Shown here piece after piece: positions 52,117 through 60,710 of a DNA stretch of 64,000 nt (its first letter is position 1; the number at the start of each line of letters is the position of its first letter). This DNA is from Streptomyces daqingensis (lineage in GTDB: Bacteria > Actinomycetota > Actinomycetes > Streptomycetales > Streptomycetaceae). Position numbers and translations under genes: made by a program. A model generated the notes under the pieces. The model was not told where the DNA came from. It saw nothing but the letters and a program-made list of their open reading frames with translations, and made no database searches. The DNA lies in assembly GCF_014645895.1 (NCBI RefSeq), contig NZ_BMMP01000002.1, positions 372,001 through 436,000 of the forward strand. The letters are read 5' to 3'.

Positions 52117-52660
52117 TCTGTGCTGCCTACTTCCCTTGGTGTACTCCATCGAGCAAACACCGCGGGAGGAGGCACCTGGCGGGAGGACTGAAACGGTCCT
52201 GACGGAGACAGAGCTCTCGTTCCCGCGGATGTGCCTTCTTGCCGAAGCACGTATCTGTGCGCCTGCCCGGGGCCTCCTGCCGCAAACGTCAACGGCTCCG
52301 GCTCTCTTGCGGATTCGGCGCCGCGTGATCCGGCGCCACGCCCGTGACGGTGTTTCCTGCCGTCACGCGCGGTAACCCGAAGCGGCATGACACCCCCGTC
52401 GACGTACGGACACCCCGGGGTCAGGAGTCCGCGGCTCCGGGCCCGGGCGGCCGGACCGGGCGCCCCTCCCGCCCTGCGGGCCGCCCCCGGCCTGCCGGAA
52501 CGGTCCGGCTTCCGCCGCGCCGGGGTGCCGCCCGCCGGGGACGGCTGAGGCCGGCGACGGCGTCCCCGGCCGGGACGCCACCGGCCGGGGCCAGGCCGCC
52601 GGCCCGCCGGCAGCGCCCGGTCAGGGCACTGCGGCGACGAACGCGAGAGGAGCGCTCCCG
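52117..52660. promoter_or_regulatory. Divergent intergenic region, sigma factor / TPP enzyme
   Basis: 544 nt with no convincing gene. It holds the promoters of the sigma gene and the TPP enzyme. Seen: an inverted repeat CGTGACGG/CCGTCACG at 52343-52350 and 52360-52367, enclosing GTTTCC, followed by GCGGTAAC, a partial match (GTTT-N14-CGGTAA) to SigB-type promoters; and a pair of GGCGCC palindromes near 52317-52335. Confidence 0.45.
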
Positions 52661-54538
52661 ATGTCCGAGAAGGTTTCCGACTACGTCCTGCGCCGGCTGC
52701 GCGAGTGGGAGGTCGAGCACGTCTTCGGCTACCCCGGCGACGGCATCAACGGCCTGCTCGCCGCCTGGGAACGCGCCGGGAACGAGCCCCGCTTCGTGCA
52801 GTCCAGGCACGAGGAGACGGCCGCGTTCGAGGCCGTGGGGTACGCGAAGTTCAGCGGCAGGCTCGGCGTGTGCGCCGCCACCTCGGGACCCGGCGCGATC
52901 CACCTGCTCAACGGCCTCTACGACGCCAAGCTCGACCACGTGCCCGTCGTGGCGATCCTCGGCCAGACGGCGCGCTCCGCGATGGGCGGCTCCTACCAGC
53001 AGGAAGTCGACCTGCACTCGCTCTTCAAGGACGTCGCCTCCGAGTTCCTGGAGACGGTCACCGTCCCCGAGCAGCTGCCCAACGTGCTCGACCGCGCGAT
53101 CCGGACCGCCTACGGGCGGCGCGCCCCCACGGCCGTCATCATCCCCGCGGACGTGCAGGACCTCGAATACGAGGCGCCCGGCCACGAGTTCAAGATGGTG
53201 CCCTCCAGCCTCGGCAGCAGCGGATGGCAGGCCGAACCCTCCGAGGGCGCTCTCGACCACGCCGCCGAGGTCCTCAACGCGGGCAAGAAGGTGGCGATCC
53301 TCGTCGGGCAGGGCGCGCGGGGCGCGCGTGCCGAGGTGGAGCAGGTCGCCGGGACCCTGCAGGCGGGCGTCGCCAAGGCGCTGCTCGGCCTGGACGTGCT
53401 GCCGGACACGCTTCCCTACGTCACCGGCTCCATCGGCCTGCTCGGCACCCGCCCCAGCTACGAGCTGATGCGTGACTGCGACACGCTGCTGACCATCGGG
53501 TCGAGCATGCCCTACAGCCAGTTCCTGCCGCCCTACGGCAAGGCACGCGCCGTGCAGATCGACCTCGACCCGCACATGGTGGGGATGCGCTACCCGTACG
53601 AGGTCAACCTCGTCGGCGATGCGAAGACGACGCTGAAGAAGCTGCTGCCCCGGCTCCGCCAGAACGACGAGGGGATCGAGTGGCACGAGGAGCTGATGGC
53701 CTCCGTCGACCGGTGGAAGGAGGTGATGCGGCGCAGGGCCGAGGTGAGCGCCGACCCCGTCAACCCGGAGTACGTCGCGCACTGCCTCGATCCGCTGCTG
53801 CCGGACGACGCGATCGTCACCGCCGACTCCGGTTCGGCCACCAACTGGTACGCCCGCCACGTGACGATGCGCGGCACCATGCGCGGCTCCCTGTCGGGGA
53901 CGCTCGCGACGATGGGCTGCGGAGTCCCGTACGCGATCGGCGCGAAGTTCGCCAACCCCGACCGTCCGGTGATCGCTCTCGTCGGCGACGGGGCGATGCA
54001 GATGAACGGCATGGCCGAGCTGATCACCCTCGCCAAGTACCGCATGACGTGGGACGATCCGCGGCTCGTCGTCGGCATCTGGAACAACCGCGACCTCAAC
54101 CAGGTCACCTGGGAGATGCGGGCCATGAGCGGCTCGCCGCAGTTCGCGCCCTCCCAGTCGCTGCCGGACGTCTCCTACGCGGCCTTCGCACGCTCCCTCG
54201 GGATGACGGGCATCCGCGTCGAGAAGCCCGGTGACGTGCAGAGCGCCTGGCGGGAGGCGCTGGCCTCCGAAGGGCCGGCCGTCGTGGAGTTCATGACGGA
54301 CCCCTCGGTGCCCCCGATCCCGCCGCACGCCGACTGGGACCAGATCGAGGCCACCGCCGCGTCCATCCTCAGGGGCGACAGCGACCGCAAGGCGATGGTC
54401 AAGCAGGGGATCAAGGCGAAGGTGCAGGAGTTCCTCCCGGGCGGCAGGCCCCACCCCTCGGAACGGTCCCGCAAGGCCGAGAAGCGCGGCGAGTCCGACC
54501 CGGCGTCCGAACCCCGCGACCCGGACAGCGGGGCGTGA
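52661..54538 (+). CDS. Thiamine-pyrophosphate-dependent enzyme (pyruvate oxidase-like)
   Basis: 625 aa. N-terminal Pyr domain with the activating Glu in SRHEETAAFEAVGYAKFSG; central FAD/sugar-nucleotide-like domain (KVAILVGQGARGARAE); C-terminal PP domain with GDGAMQMNGMAELITLAKY and IWNN for Mg-TPP. The family includes pyruvate oxidase and related stress-induced TPP proteins; exact substrate not readable. Disordered ~35-residue tail. GAGAGGAG before the ATG. Next to the sigma gene, so it may be stress-controlled. Confidence 0.9.
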   Translation: MSEKVSDYVLRRLREWEVEHVFGYPGDGINGLLAAWERAGNEPRFVQSRHEETAAFEAVGYAKFSGRLGVCAATSGPGAIHLLNGLYDAKLDHVPVVAILGQTARSAMGGSYQQEVDLHSLFKDVASEFLETVTVPEQLPNVLDRAIRTAYGRRAPTAVIIPADVQDLEYEAPGHEFKMVPSSLGSSGWQAEPSEGALDHAAEVLNAGKKVAILVGQGARGARAEVEQVAGTLQAGVAKALLGLDVLPDTLPYVTGSIGLLGTRPSYELMRDCDTLLTIGSSMPYSQFLPPYGKARAVQIDLDPHMVGMRYPYEVNLVGDAKTTLKKLLPRLRQNDEGIEWHEELMASVDRWKEVMRRRAEVSADPVNPEYVAHCLDPLLPDDAIVTADSGSATNWYARHVTMRGTMRGSLSGTLATMGCGVPYAIGAKFANPDRPVIALVGDGAMQMNGMAELITLAKYRMTWDDPRLVVGIWNNRDLNQVTWEMRAMSGSPQFAPSQSLPDVSYAAFARSLGMTGIRVEKPGDVQSAWREALASEGPAVVEFMTDPSVPPIPPHADWDQIEATAASILRGDSDRKAMVKQGIKAKVQEFLPGGRPHPSERSRKAEKRGESDPASEPRDPDSGA

Positions 54539-54604
54539 GCGGCGTGGATGCCGCACAGGCCGGGCCCCGTCCCTGCGCACCCTGCGAGTCGTGAAGGAGT
54601 AGAG

Positions 54605-55279
54605 ATGCCCGGGTTCCTGCCCGTCCGCCGGGGGGCGGACGGCGGTGCCGGAGTGGAGGACGCCACGGTCCGCTACCTGATGTACGGGCTGCTGCCGTCG
54701 TGGTTCCTGCCCGGCCTGGCCGACTGGTGGCTGCACAGGCGCAGCCGCATCGAGGACTCCCCCGCCACGCGGGAGTCGCTCATCCACTCCCTGATGATGG
54801 CGGAGGTGGGCGCGCCGATCGGGCTGACCCTGCTGTGCAAGGTCAACCCCCTGTTGCTCACCGTGCAGTTGGGCGCCGCCGCGGCGCACGAGGCGACCGC
54901 GGTCTGGGACGTCCGCACGGCGCACCACAGCGACCGGGAGATCAAGCCCGTCGAGCAGCACGTGCACAGCTTCCTCGAGTCGCTGCCGTTCAGCGCGCTG
55001 GCCTCCCTGGTCTGCCTCCACCCGGAGCAGGTGCGCTCGCTGCTGCGGGGCGGGCGCGGCGACCGCGACGCCTGGCGGCTGGTCCTGCGGAAGCCGCCTC
55101 TGCCGCGCAAGTACCTGGCCGGGATCACCGTCGCGTTCGGCGTGTGCGTGGCCCTTCCGTACGCGGAGGAGCTGCTGCGCTGCGTACGGGCCGACCGGAG
55201 GCGCGCCGCCGCACGCGGGGACGGCCGCGCGGATGACGGCGGCCCGACGGACGGCCCCGCCCGCGGCGCGGAAGCCTGA
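54605..55279 (+). CDS. Conserved membrane-associated protein of unknown function
   Basis: 224 aa. Hydrophobic segments near LMYGLLPSWFLPGLADWWL, PIGLTLLCKVNPLLLTVQLG and GITVAFGVCVALPYAEELL. The His-rich HEATAVWDVRTAHHSDREIKP and HVHSFLES between them could bind metal. I do not recognise the family. ATG with GAAGGAG, 66 nt after the TPP enzyme, probably cotranscribed. Confidence 0.75.
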   Translation: MPGFLPVRRGADGGAGVEDATVRYLMYGLLPSWFLPGLADWWLHRRSRIEDSPATRESLIHSLMMAEVGAPIGLTLLCKVNPLLLTVQLGAAAAHEATAVWDVRTAHHSDREIKPVEQHVHSFLESLPFSALASLVCLHPEQVRSLLRGGRGDRDAWRLVLRKPPLPRKYLAGITVAFGVCVALPYAEELLRCVRADRRRAAARGDGRADDGGPTDGPARGAEA

Positions 55280-55365
55280 CCCGGCCGCCCGGACGCGCCC
55301 CGGCGAGCGAGTCGGCGGGCGCGTCCGGGCGGCGTGCCGCGGGGTGCGGCCGGGCGGCCGGGCCG

Positions 55366-55587
55366 TCACTCGCCGCGTGCGCGGGCTCCCTCTCGGGTGC
55401 GGCCGGGTGAGACCGGACGCTCCGGGTGGCGGCGCAGGTACTCCGCCTCCAGCTCCGTCATGCGGACGCTGTGCGCGGACAGCGCGTCGTCGGGAGCGTG
55501 AAGCAGGGTGTCGTGCCGCGTGCGGTGGATGTTCTCCAGCTCCCTCAGCAGGTCCGCGTCGCTCAGCTGACGTGGATCGATTCCCAT
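55366..55587 (-). CDS. Small DUF6158-like protein
   Basis: 73 aa. LSDADLLRELENIHRTRHDT and MTELEAEYLRRHPERP form two helices, matching a small actinobacterial family often found beside stress genes. GAGGGAGACCC precedes the ATG. Divergent from the baeRF-like gene. Function unknown. Confidence 0.75.
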   Translation of the reverse strand: MGIDPRQLSDADLLRELENIHRTRHDTLLHAPDDALSAHSVRMTELEAEYLRRHPERPVSPGRTREGARARGE

Positions 55588-55697
55588 GGGTCTCCCTCTC
55601 TGTCCTTCGGCGGTGCGTACACCGGCCCGTCGCCTCTGCGTGCGGCGGCAGGTGCGCCCGCTCCGGTACGGGCCGCGCGGCAGGCCGGTGTTTCCTC

Positions 55698-55722
55698 GTG
55701 TTGCCCGCGACGGGCCGGGTAC
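55698..55722 (+). promoter_or_regulatory. SigB-type promoter of baeRF-like gene
   Basis: GTGT at 55698-55701, 15 nt, then GGGTAC at 55717-55722 fits the Streptomyces SigB consensus GNNT-N14-16-GGGTAY, 30 nt before the ATG. The local sigma factor could read it; that is inferred. Confidence 0.6.
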
Positions 55723-55751
55723 CCGGCGTGCGCAATCCAAGGAGGGAATCA

Positions 55752-56978
55752 ATGGATCTCGGATTCCTCGGCCCGCTCTTCGAGCGCGAGGGCCCATGGG
55801 CGTCGGTCTACTTCGACACCACCACGGCCTCCGAGGACGCGGCGGCACGCAGGGAGCTGACCGCCCGCTCAGCCGTCGACCGCCTGAAGCAGCAGGGCGC
55901 GGACGAGAAGACGTGCCGCGCCGTCTCGGAGCGGCTCGCCTCGCTTCCCGTCGGACGGGCTCCCGGTTACGCGGTCTTCGCCACACACGGCGAGGTGGTG
56001 CTCGACACGGAGCTGACGGTCCCGCCACCCGAGGGCGGCCATCCCCCGGTCTCCTGGCAGGCGCTGCCGCGCCTCGGCCCCCTCGTGGAGCTCGCGGACA
56101 GCGACCCGTCCTGCCTGGTGGCCTACATCGACCGAAAGGGAGCCGAGTTCGAGCTCCGCGGCTCCGTCGGCTCGCACAGCGCGGGCCGCGTCACCGGCGC
56201 CGACTGGCCGGTGCACCGCACCCCCTCGGGCGACTGGTCGGAGCGGCACTTCCAGACCGCCGTCGAGAACACGTGGGAGCAGAACGCCGCGGAGATCGCC
56301 GACGAGCTGCGCAACCGCTGGGAGAAGTGCGGAGCCCGGCTCGTGGTCCTCGCCGGCGACAGCCGCGAACGCCACGCCGTCCACGACCGCCTGCCGCCCG
56401 ACCTGCAGGAACGCACGTTCCAGGCCGAGCACGGCGTACGGGCCGACAGCGGCCCCGAAGGGCCCGCCTCCAACACCGCCAGCGGCCGGAAGCTGCTGGA
56501 CGAGGAGGTAGCCCAGGCCCGTGCCGCTTTCGCCCGGCGCAGCGCGGCGGCCGTACTGGAGCGGTTCCAGGCCGGACGCTCGCCGGGCCAGGAGGGCCGC
56601 GTACACGCCGCGGAAGGCGTACCCGCGCTGGTCGAGGCGGCACGGGAGCACCGCATCGCCGTGCTGCTCGTACGCCCGGAAGGGCCCGACCTGCACCGCG
56701 AGGTCTGGGTCGGCGACCATCCGGACCAGGTGGCGGCACGCCGCACCGAACCCCAGTACCTGGGCGAGACCGAGCCGTCGTCCGCGCGCGCCGACGACGC
56801 GCTGCTGCGCTCCGCCGCCACGACGGGCGCCGAAGTGCTGCGCGTACGGCCGTCGGACGTGCCCGAGGGCGTGCCGGAAGGGCTGCCGGACGGCGGCCTG
56901 GGGGCGCTGCTGCGCTGGGCGCACGGAGGAGGACCGGAAGGAGGCGGAACCGGTGGCGGACAACATGCAACGCGGTAG
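55752..56978 (+). CDS. baeRF2/Vms1-like (eRF1-family) protein
   Basis: 408 aa. An eRF1-like two-domain protein: ASVYFDTTTAS at the N-terminus, GYAVFATHGEVVLDTEL, then PSCLVAYIDRKGAEFELRG and the long helix ending AERAA-like, then ARLVVLAGDSRERHAV. It resembles the mycobacterial Rv2629 group. Family members act as peptidyl-tRNA hydrolases or ribosome-bound factors in stress. AAGGAGGG Shine-Dalgarno. The DUF2795 gene overlaps its 3' end by 26 nt. Confidence 0.85.
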   Translation: MDLGFLGPLFEREGPWASVYFDTTTASEDAAARRELTARSAVDRLKQQGADEKTCRAVSERLASLPVGRAPGYAVFATHGEVVLDTELTVPPPEGGHPPVSWQALPRLGPLVELADSDPSCLVAYIDRKGAEFELRGSVGSHSAGRVTGADWPVHRTPSGDWSERHFQTAVENTWEQNAAEIADELRNRWEKCGARLVVLAGDSRERHAVHDRLPPDLQERTFQAEHGVRADSGPEGPASNTASGRKLLDEEVAQARAAFARRSAAAVLERFQAGRSPGQEGRVHAAEGVPALVEAAREHRIAVLLVRPEGPDLHREVWVGDHPDQVAARRTEPQYLGETEPSSARADDALLRSAATTGAEVLRVRPSDVPEGVPEGLPDGGLGALLRWAHGGGPEGGGTGGGQHATR

Positions 56979-57363
56979 CGACCACCTGAGCCCCCACCGC
57001 GACGACGAGGCCAAGCGCGAGCTGCAGGGCTGGCTGAGGTCGGGGCACCCCACGCGTGCCGAGGAGTGGGACGACGCCGAGCCCGGGGCGGACGACGACC
57101 CGGAGCTCACCACTCGTCCCGTACCGCCCGCCAATGCGCCGACCCCGCAGGAGGCGGAGGACGAAGCGCTCCGCTCCGACCTGGCCAGGCATCTGGGGCG
57201 GCACTCGTTCCCCGCCGACCGCGATGCCCTCAAGCGCGAGCTGATGGACCAGTACGCGCCCGATCCGCTCGTGGAGGTGGTGCGGCGGCTGCCGAAGGAG
57301 GGCGGCACGTACGCGAACGTCCAGGAGGTGATGGCCGCGCTCGGCCGCAAGCCCCGCGCCTGA
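56953..57363 (+). CDS. DUF2795-domain protein
   Basis: 136 aa. Acidic, charged N-terminus (SDHLSPHRDDEAKRELQGWL); residues ~70-136 carry the DUF2795 fold (LARHLGRHSFPADRDALKRE, VVRRLPKEGGTYANVQEVM). GTG with GGAAGGAGG. Overlaps the baeRF-like gene, so the two proteins are likely made together. Function unknown. Confidence 0.82.
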   Translation: MADNMQRGSDHLSPHRDDEAKRELQGWLRSGHPTRAEEWDDAEPGADDDPELTTRPVPPANAPTPQEAEDEALRSDLARHLGRHSFPADRDALKRELMDQYAPDPLVEVVRRLPKEGGTYANVQEVMAALGRKPRA

Positions 57364-57381
57364 GCGCCCGTCCGCCCAGAA

Positions 57382-57426
57382 CCGCGCCGGTGCCGGGCCG
57401 CCCTGAGCGGCCCCGCACCGGCGCGG
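57382..57426. terminator. Very strong terminator after DUF2795 gene
   Basis: 20-bp stem with one mismatch, arms 57382-57401 and 57407-57426, 5-nt loop. Confidence 0.88.
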
Positions 57427-57603
57427 CACGTGCGACGGGCATTCCGGCTCCCGCCCGGGCGGCGGGAGCCGTTCGCCGCGCGGTCCCCGCCGTCTGCTGA
57501 GTTCGAGTGCGCCGGGCCGACCACCGGTCACGGGGCGCGCGTCCGGCGGGTGGCGGCGGGCCGTCGAGGTTTACCGGCATCCGGGTCGGAGAAAGCGAGC
57601 CTC

Positions 57604-59334
57604 ATGGCAAGGTTCAGCAGTCTCACAGGGCTCGGAGCACGCGACGGCGCAGGTCGCGGGCGGGTCTCCCCGCTGCGCCGGGTGCGTGCCGCCAGGCGGC
57701 GGCCCGGCCCGTCGGTCCTGGAGGCGGCGGCCTCCGCCGTGTCGCACAACCCGGACACGGGACGCTCAGGGCGTCCCGCCTGGCGGGACTGGCCCGGATG
57801 GCAGGCCTGGTCCGCGGCGGACCGGTCCGTCTTCGACCTGGTCGCCAAGCGCGACTGGCCGGGACCCGAGCGGATCCTGCCGCGGCTGAGCCGCAGCGCC
57901 AACCACGGACGGCTGTGGTTCGCGGTGGCGGGGGCGATCGCGCTCAGCAACACCCCGCGGGCCCGCAGGTGCGCCGCCCGCGGCCTGGCGTCGCTCGCGG
58001 TCGCCTCGGCCACCGTCAACACCCTCGGCAAGCGCTCGGTCCGCCGGCAGCGTCCGGTCCTGGACGCGGTGCCGGTGATAAGGCGGCTGCACCGCCAGCC
58101 GGTGACGACGTCCTTCCCCTCCGGTCACGCGGCGTCCGCCGCCGCATTCGTGACGGGCGTGGCGCTGGAGTCGCCGCGCTGGGGCGCGGTGGTGGCGCCC
58201 GTCGCTGCGGCGGTGGCGTTCTCACGCGTCTACACCGGCGTCCATTACCCGAGCGACGTGCTCGTCGGGGCTGCGCTCGGTGTGGGGTCGGCGTTCGCGG
58301 TGCGGGGCATCGCCCCGACCCGTTCCCAACTCCCTTCCCCAGGGCGTCCGTTGAGGGACGCTCCGGCGCTTCCGGAAGGGCTCGGGCTGGTGCTGGTGGC
58401 CAACGCCCGCTCGGGCTCCCGCGACGAGTCCCCCTGCGAACCGGCGGAGGAGGACGCCGAGCTGGAGGAGCCGACGTCCCTGAGCGTCGTGCGCGACATG
58501 CTGCCCAAGGCGGAGATCGTCTGCTGCGACCCGAGGTCGGGGCATCTGGACGAGAAGCTCGGTCAGGCAGCGCGGCGGGCCGCCGAACTCGGCGGCGCGC
58601 TGGGCGTCTGCGGCGGCGACGGCACGGTCAACACCGCCGCCACCCACGCCCTGCGGGCGGGTGTGCCGCTGGCGGTGCTGCCGGGCGGGACGCACAACCA
58701 CTTCGCGTACGACCTGGGCATCGAGGAGTTCGCCGACACCTGCCGCGCCGTACAGACGGGCGACGCCGTGGCCGTCGACCTCGGGCGCTTCACCCCGCTG
58801 CCTCCGCACTCCGGCACCCAGGACGACGTGGTGCGCGAGCCCGGGTACTTCCTGAACACCTTCAGCCTCGGCGCGTACCCCGAGCTCGTCCGCATCCGCG
58901 AGAGGTGGGCGCACCGCATCGGGCCCTGGCCCGCGGGAGTCCTGGCGGCCCTGCAGGTGCTGCGCACCAGCGGCCCCGTGGAGGCGGGACTCGGCGGCAA
59001 GGAGCGGGCGCTGTGGCTGCTGTTCGCGGGCAACTGCGGCTACCGCGTCGGGATGGCGCCGGTGCGGAGGCACGACCTCGCCGACGGGCAGCTGGACATC
59101 CGGCTCGTCGGAGCGGGCCGCTGGGCCCGCACCCGCCTGTTCGTCGCGGCCCTCACCAGCACCGTCGGCCGCTCTCCGCTGCACAGCACGCGGCGGCTGC
59201 GGAGGCTGGTGATCTCCGACATCCCGTCGGGGACGCATCTCAGCTACGACGGCGAGGTGGCCCCGGCGCCGCACCGGCTGCTGCTGGACAAACAGCACGA
59301 GGCGCTGACGGTGTACCGGCCGCTGGAGCAATGA
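57604..59334 (+). CDS. PAP2 phosphatase - diacylglycerol kinase fusion
   Basis: 576 aa. Residues ~80-240 are a PAP2 phosphatase with KX6RP (Lys143, Arg-Pro 150-151), PSGH (172-175) and SRX5HX3D (Ser207-Asp218). Residues ~260-576 are a DAGK/YegS-type lipid kinase with GGDGTVNTAA (337-346) and PGGTHNHFAYDLG. One protein therefore has a lipid phosphate phosphatase and a lipid kinase domain. The spacing of GGAGAAAG to the ATG is long, about 11 nt. Confidence 0.9.
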   Translation: MARFSSLTGLGARDGAGRGRVSPLRRVRAARRRPGPSVLEAAASAVSHNPDTGRSGRPAWRDWPGWQAWSAADRSVFDLVAKRDWPGPERILPRLSRSANHGRLWFAVAGAIALSNTPRARRCAARGLASLAVASATVNTLGKRSVRRQRPVLDAVPVIRRLHRQPVTTSFPSGHAASAAAFVTGVALESPRWGAVVAPVAAAVAFSRVYTGVHYPSDVLVGAALGVGSAFAVRGIAPTRSQLPSPGRPLRDAPALPEGLGLVLVANARSGSRDESPCEPAEEDAELEEPTSLSVVRDMLPKAEIVCCDPRSGHLDEKLGQAARRAAELGGALGVCGGDGTVNTAATHALRAGVPLAVLPGGTHNHFAYDLGIEEFADTCRAVQTGDAVAVDLGRFTPLPPHSGTQDDVVREPGYFLNTFSLGAYPELVRIRERWAHRIGPWPAGVLAALQVLRTSGPVEAGLGGKERALWLLFAGNCGYRVGMAPVRRHDLADGQLDIRLVGAGRWARTRLFVAALTSTVGRSPLHSTRRLRRLVISDIPSGTHLSYDGEVAPAPHRLLLDKQHEALTVYRPLEQ

Positions 59335-59409
59335 GCGGTCCCGCGCCCTCTGCGCGCCCAAGCCTCCCGCCATGTGAGACGGATCTGTCCAGCAGGTGAA
59401 CAACGGCCG

Positions 59410-59415
59410 TAGGCT
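59410..59415 (+). promoter_or_regulatory. Leaderless-type -10 box
   Basis: TAGGCT, 6 nt before the ATG at 59422, no Shine-Dalgarno. Confidence 0.55.
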
Positions 59416-59421
59416 GCCGTC

Positions 59422-60231
59422 ATGCCGAAGGAGACCGCGACCTACACGCACGGCCACCACCCGTCCGTCCTGCGCTCGCACACGTGGCGCACCGCCGCGA
59501 ACTCAGCCGCGTACCTGGTGGGTGAACTCGTCCCGGACACACGCCTGCTGGACATCGGCTGCGGTCCCGGGACCATCACCGCCGACCTGGCCGCCCTCGT
59601 GCCGGACGGCCGCGTCACGGGCGTGGACGCCGCCGCGGACGTCCTGGGCCAGGCGCGGGCAGAGGCCGCGGGGCGCGGTCTGGCGAACACCGCTTTCGCG
59701 GTCGGCGACGTTCACGCCCTCGGCTTCGCCGACGCGTCCTTCGACGTCGTGCACGCCCATCAGGTGCTGCAGCACGTGGGCGATCCGGTGGGCGCCCTGC
59801 GCGAGATGCGGCGCGTGTGCCGGCCCGGGGGGCTGGTCGCGGCCAGGGACTCCGACTACGGCGCCATGTTCTGGTATCCGCGGACCGAGGGGCTCGACGA
59901 GTGGCGGGAGCTGTACCGCCGCGTCGCCCGGGGCAACGGCGGCGAACCGGACGCCGGCCGCCGCCTGCACGTCTGGGCGCGGGAGGCGGGTTTCACGGAG
60001 GTCGCGTCGTCGTCGAGCGTGTGGTGTTTCGCCACTGACGAGGAGCGCCGGTGGTGGAGCGGCCTGTGGGCGGAGCGGACGCTCGCGTCCTCGTTCGCGC
60101 GCACGGCCGTCGACGGCGGGTTCGCGACGGCCGGGCGGCTCGACGACGCGGCGCGTGCGTGGCGGGAGTGGGGTGCGCGGGAAGACGGGTGGTTCGGTGT
60201 GCCCCACGGAGAGATCCTCTGCCGGGCCTGA
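59422..60231 (+). CDS. Class I SAM-dependent methyltransferase
   Basis: 269 aa. Motif I RLLDIGCGPGTITADLA, then VTGVDAAADVL and VVHAHQVLQHVGDPVGAL, the UbiE-like pattern. Appears leaderless. The start YTHGHHPSVLRSHTWRTAAN is typical of a common actinobacterial small-molecule methyltransferase group. Substrate unknown. Confidence 0.9.
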   Translation: MPKETATYTHGHHPSVLRSHTWRTAANSAAYLVGELVPDTRLLDIGCGPGTITADLAALVPDGRVTGVDAAADVLGQARAEAAGRGLANTAFAVGDVHALGFADASFDVVHAHQVLQHVGDPVGALREMRRVCRPGGLVAARDSDYGAMFWYPRTEGLDEWRELYRRVARGNGGEPDAGRRLHVWAREAGFTEVASSSSVWCFATDEERRWWSGLWAERTLASSFARTAVDGGFATAGRLDDAARAWREWGAREDGWFGVPHGEILCRA

Positions 60232-60250
60232 CGACGGGTAAGTCGCCAAC

Positions 60251-60256
60251 TAGGCT
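60251..60256 (+). promoter_or_regulatory. Leaderless-type promoter
   Basis: TAGGCT, 6 nt before the ATG at 60263; a CTGACG -35-like box lies 17 nt upstream at 60228-60233. Confidence 0.6.
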
Positions 60257-60262
60257 CGTTCC

Positions 60263-60619
60263 ATGGACATTCTGGGGACTTCACTGCGCGTGTGCGTCGA
60301 CGATCTGGACGCGGCCGTTCCGGCGTACGAACGACTGGCGAACGCCGAGGCGGTGCGTTTCGCGCAAGGACCGGTCTCGGTGGCGGCCGTCGGGCCGTTC
60401 TTCCTCATGAGCGGCCCCGCGGAGCACATGGACATCCTCCGGAAGATCGCCGCGACGCTCGCCGTGAAGGACGTCGACGAGGCCGTCGCCGATCTGAAGG
60501 CCGTGGGCGCCCAGATCATCGCGGGCCCCAAGGAGACGCCCATCGGACGCAACGTCGTGGCACGGCACCCCGACGGCAGCGTCTTCGAGTACGTCGACCG
60601 CCAGGGCACGGACAGCTAG
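60263..60619 (+). CDS. VOC (glyoxalase-like) family protein
   Basis: 118 aa. LRVCVDDLDAAVPAYERL, LAVKDVDEAVADLKAVGAQI and RHPDGSVFEYVDRQ form the paired beta-alpha-beta modules. The few metal-ligand-like residues (His, Glu) make an enzyme or a binding protein possible. Leaderless start; own promoter. Confidence 0.87.
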   Translation: MDILGTSLRVCVDDLDAAVPAYERLANAEAVRFAQGPVSVAAVGPFFLMSGPAEHMDILRKIAATLAVKDVDEAVADLKAVGAQIIAGPKETPIGRNVVARHPDGSVFEYVDRQGTDS

Positions 60620-60639
60620 GGCGTCACGGCGAGGCGCAC

Positions 60640-60676
60640 GGCGCGGCCTTGCCGCACGTCACGGCAGGGCCGCGCC
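60640..60676. terminator. Bidirectional terminator
   Basis: 15-bp stem with one G-T wobble, arms 60640-60654 and 60662-60676, 7-nt loop, between the convergent VOC and sulfatase genes. Confidence 0.8.
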
Positions 60677-60710
60677 ACCGCCCTCTCCCCGGCGCTGGTC
60701 GGCGCGGCCG

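Noticed and set aside
52352..52376. SigB-type promoter for the TPP enzyme
   Set aside because: The match is only partial (CGGTAA instead of GGGTAC) and lies almost 300 nt before the start, so it is mentioned only in the intergenic entry.
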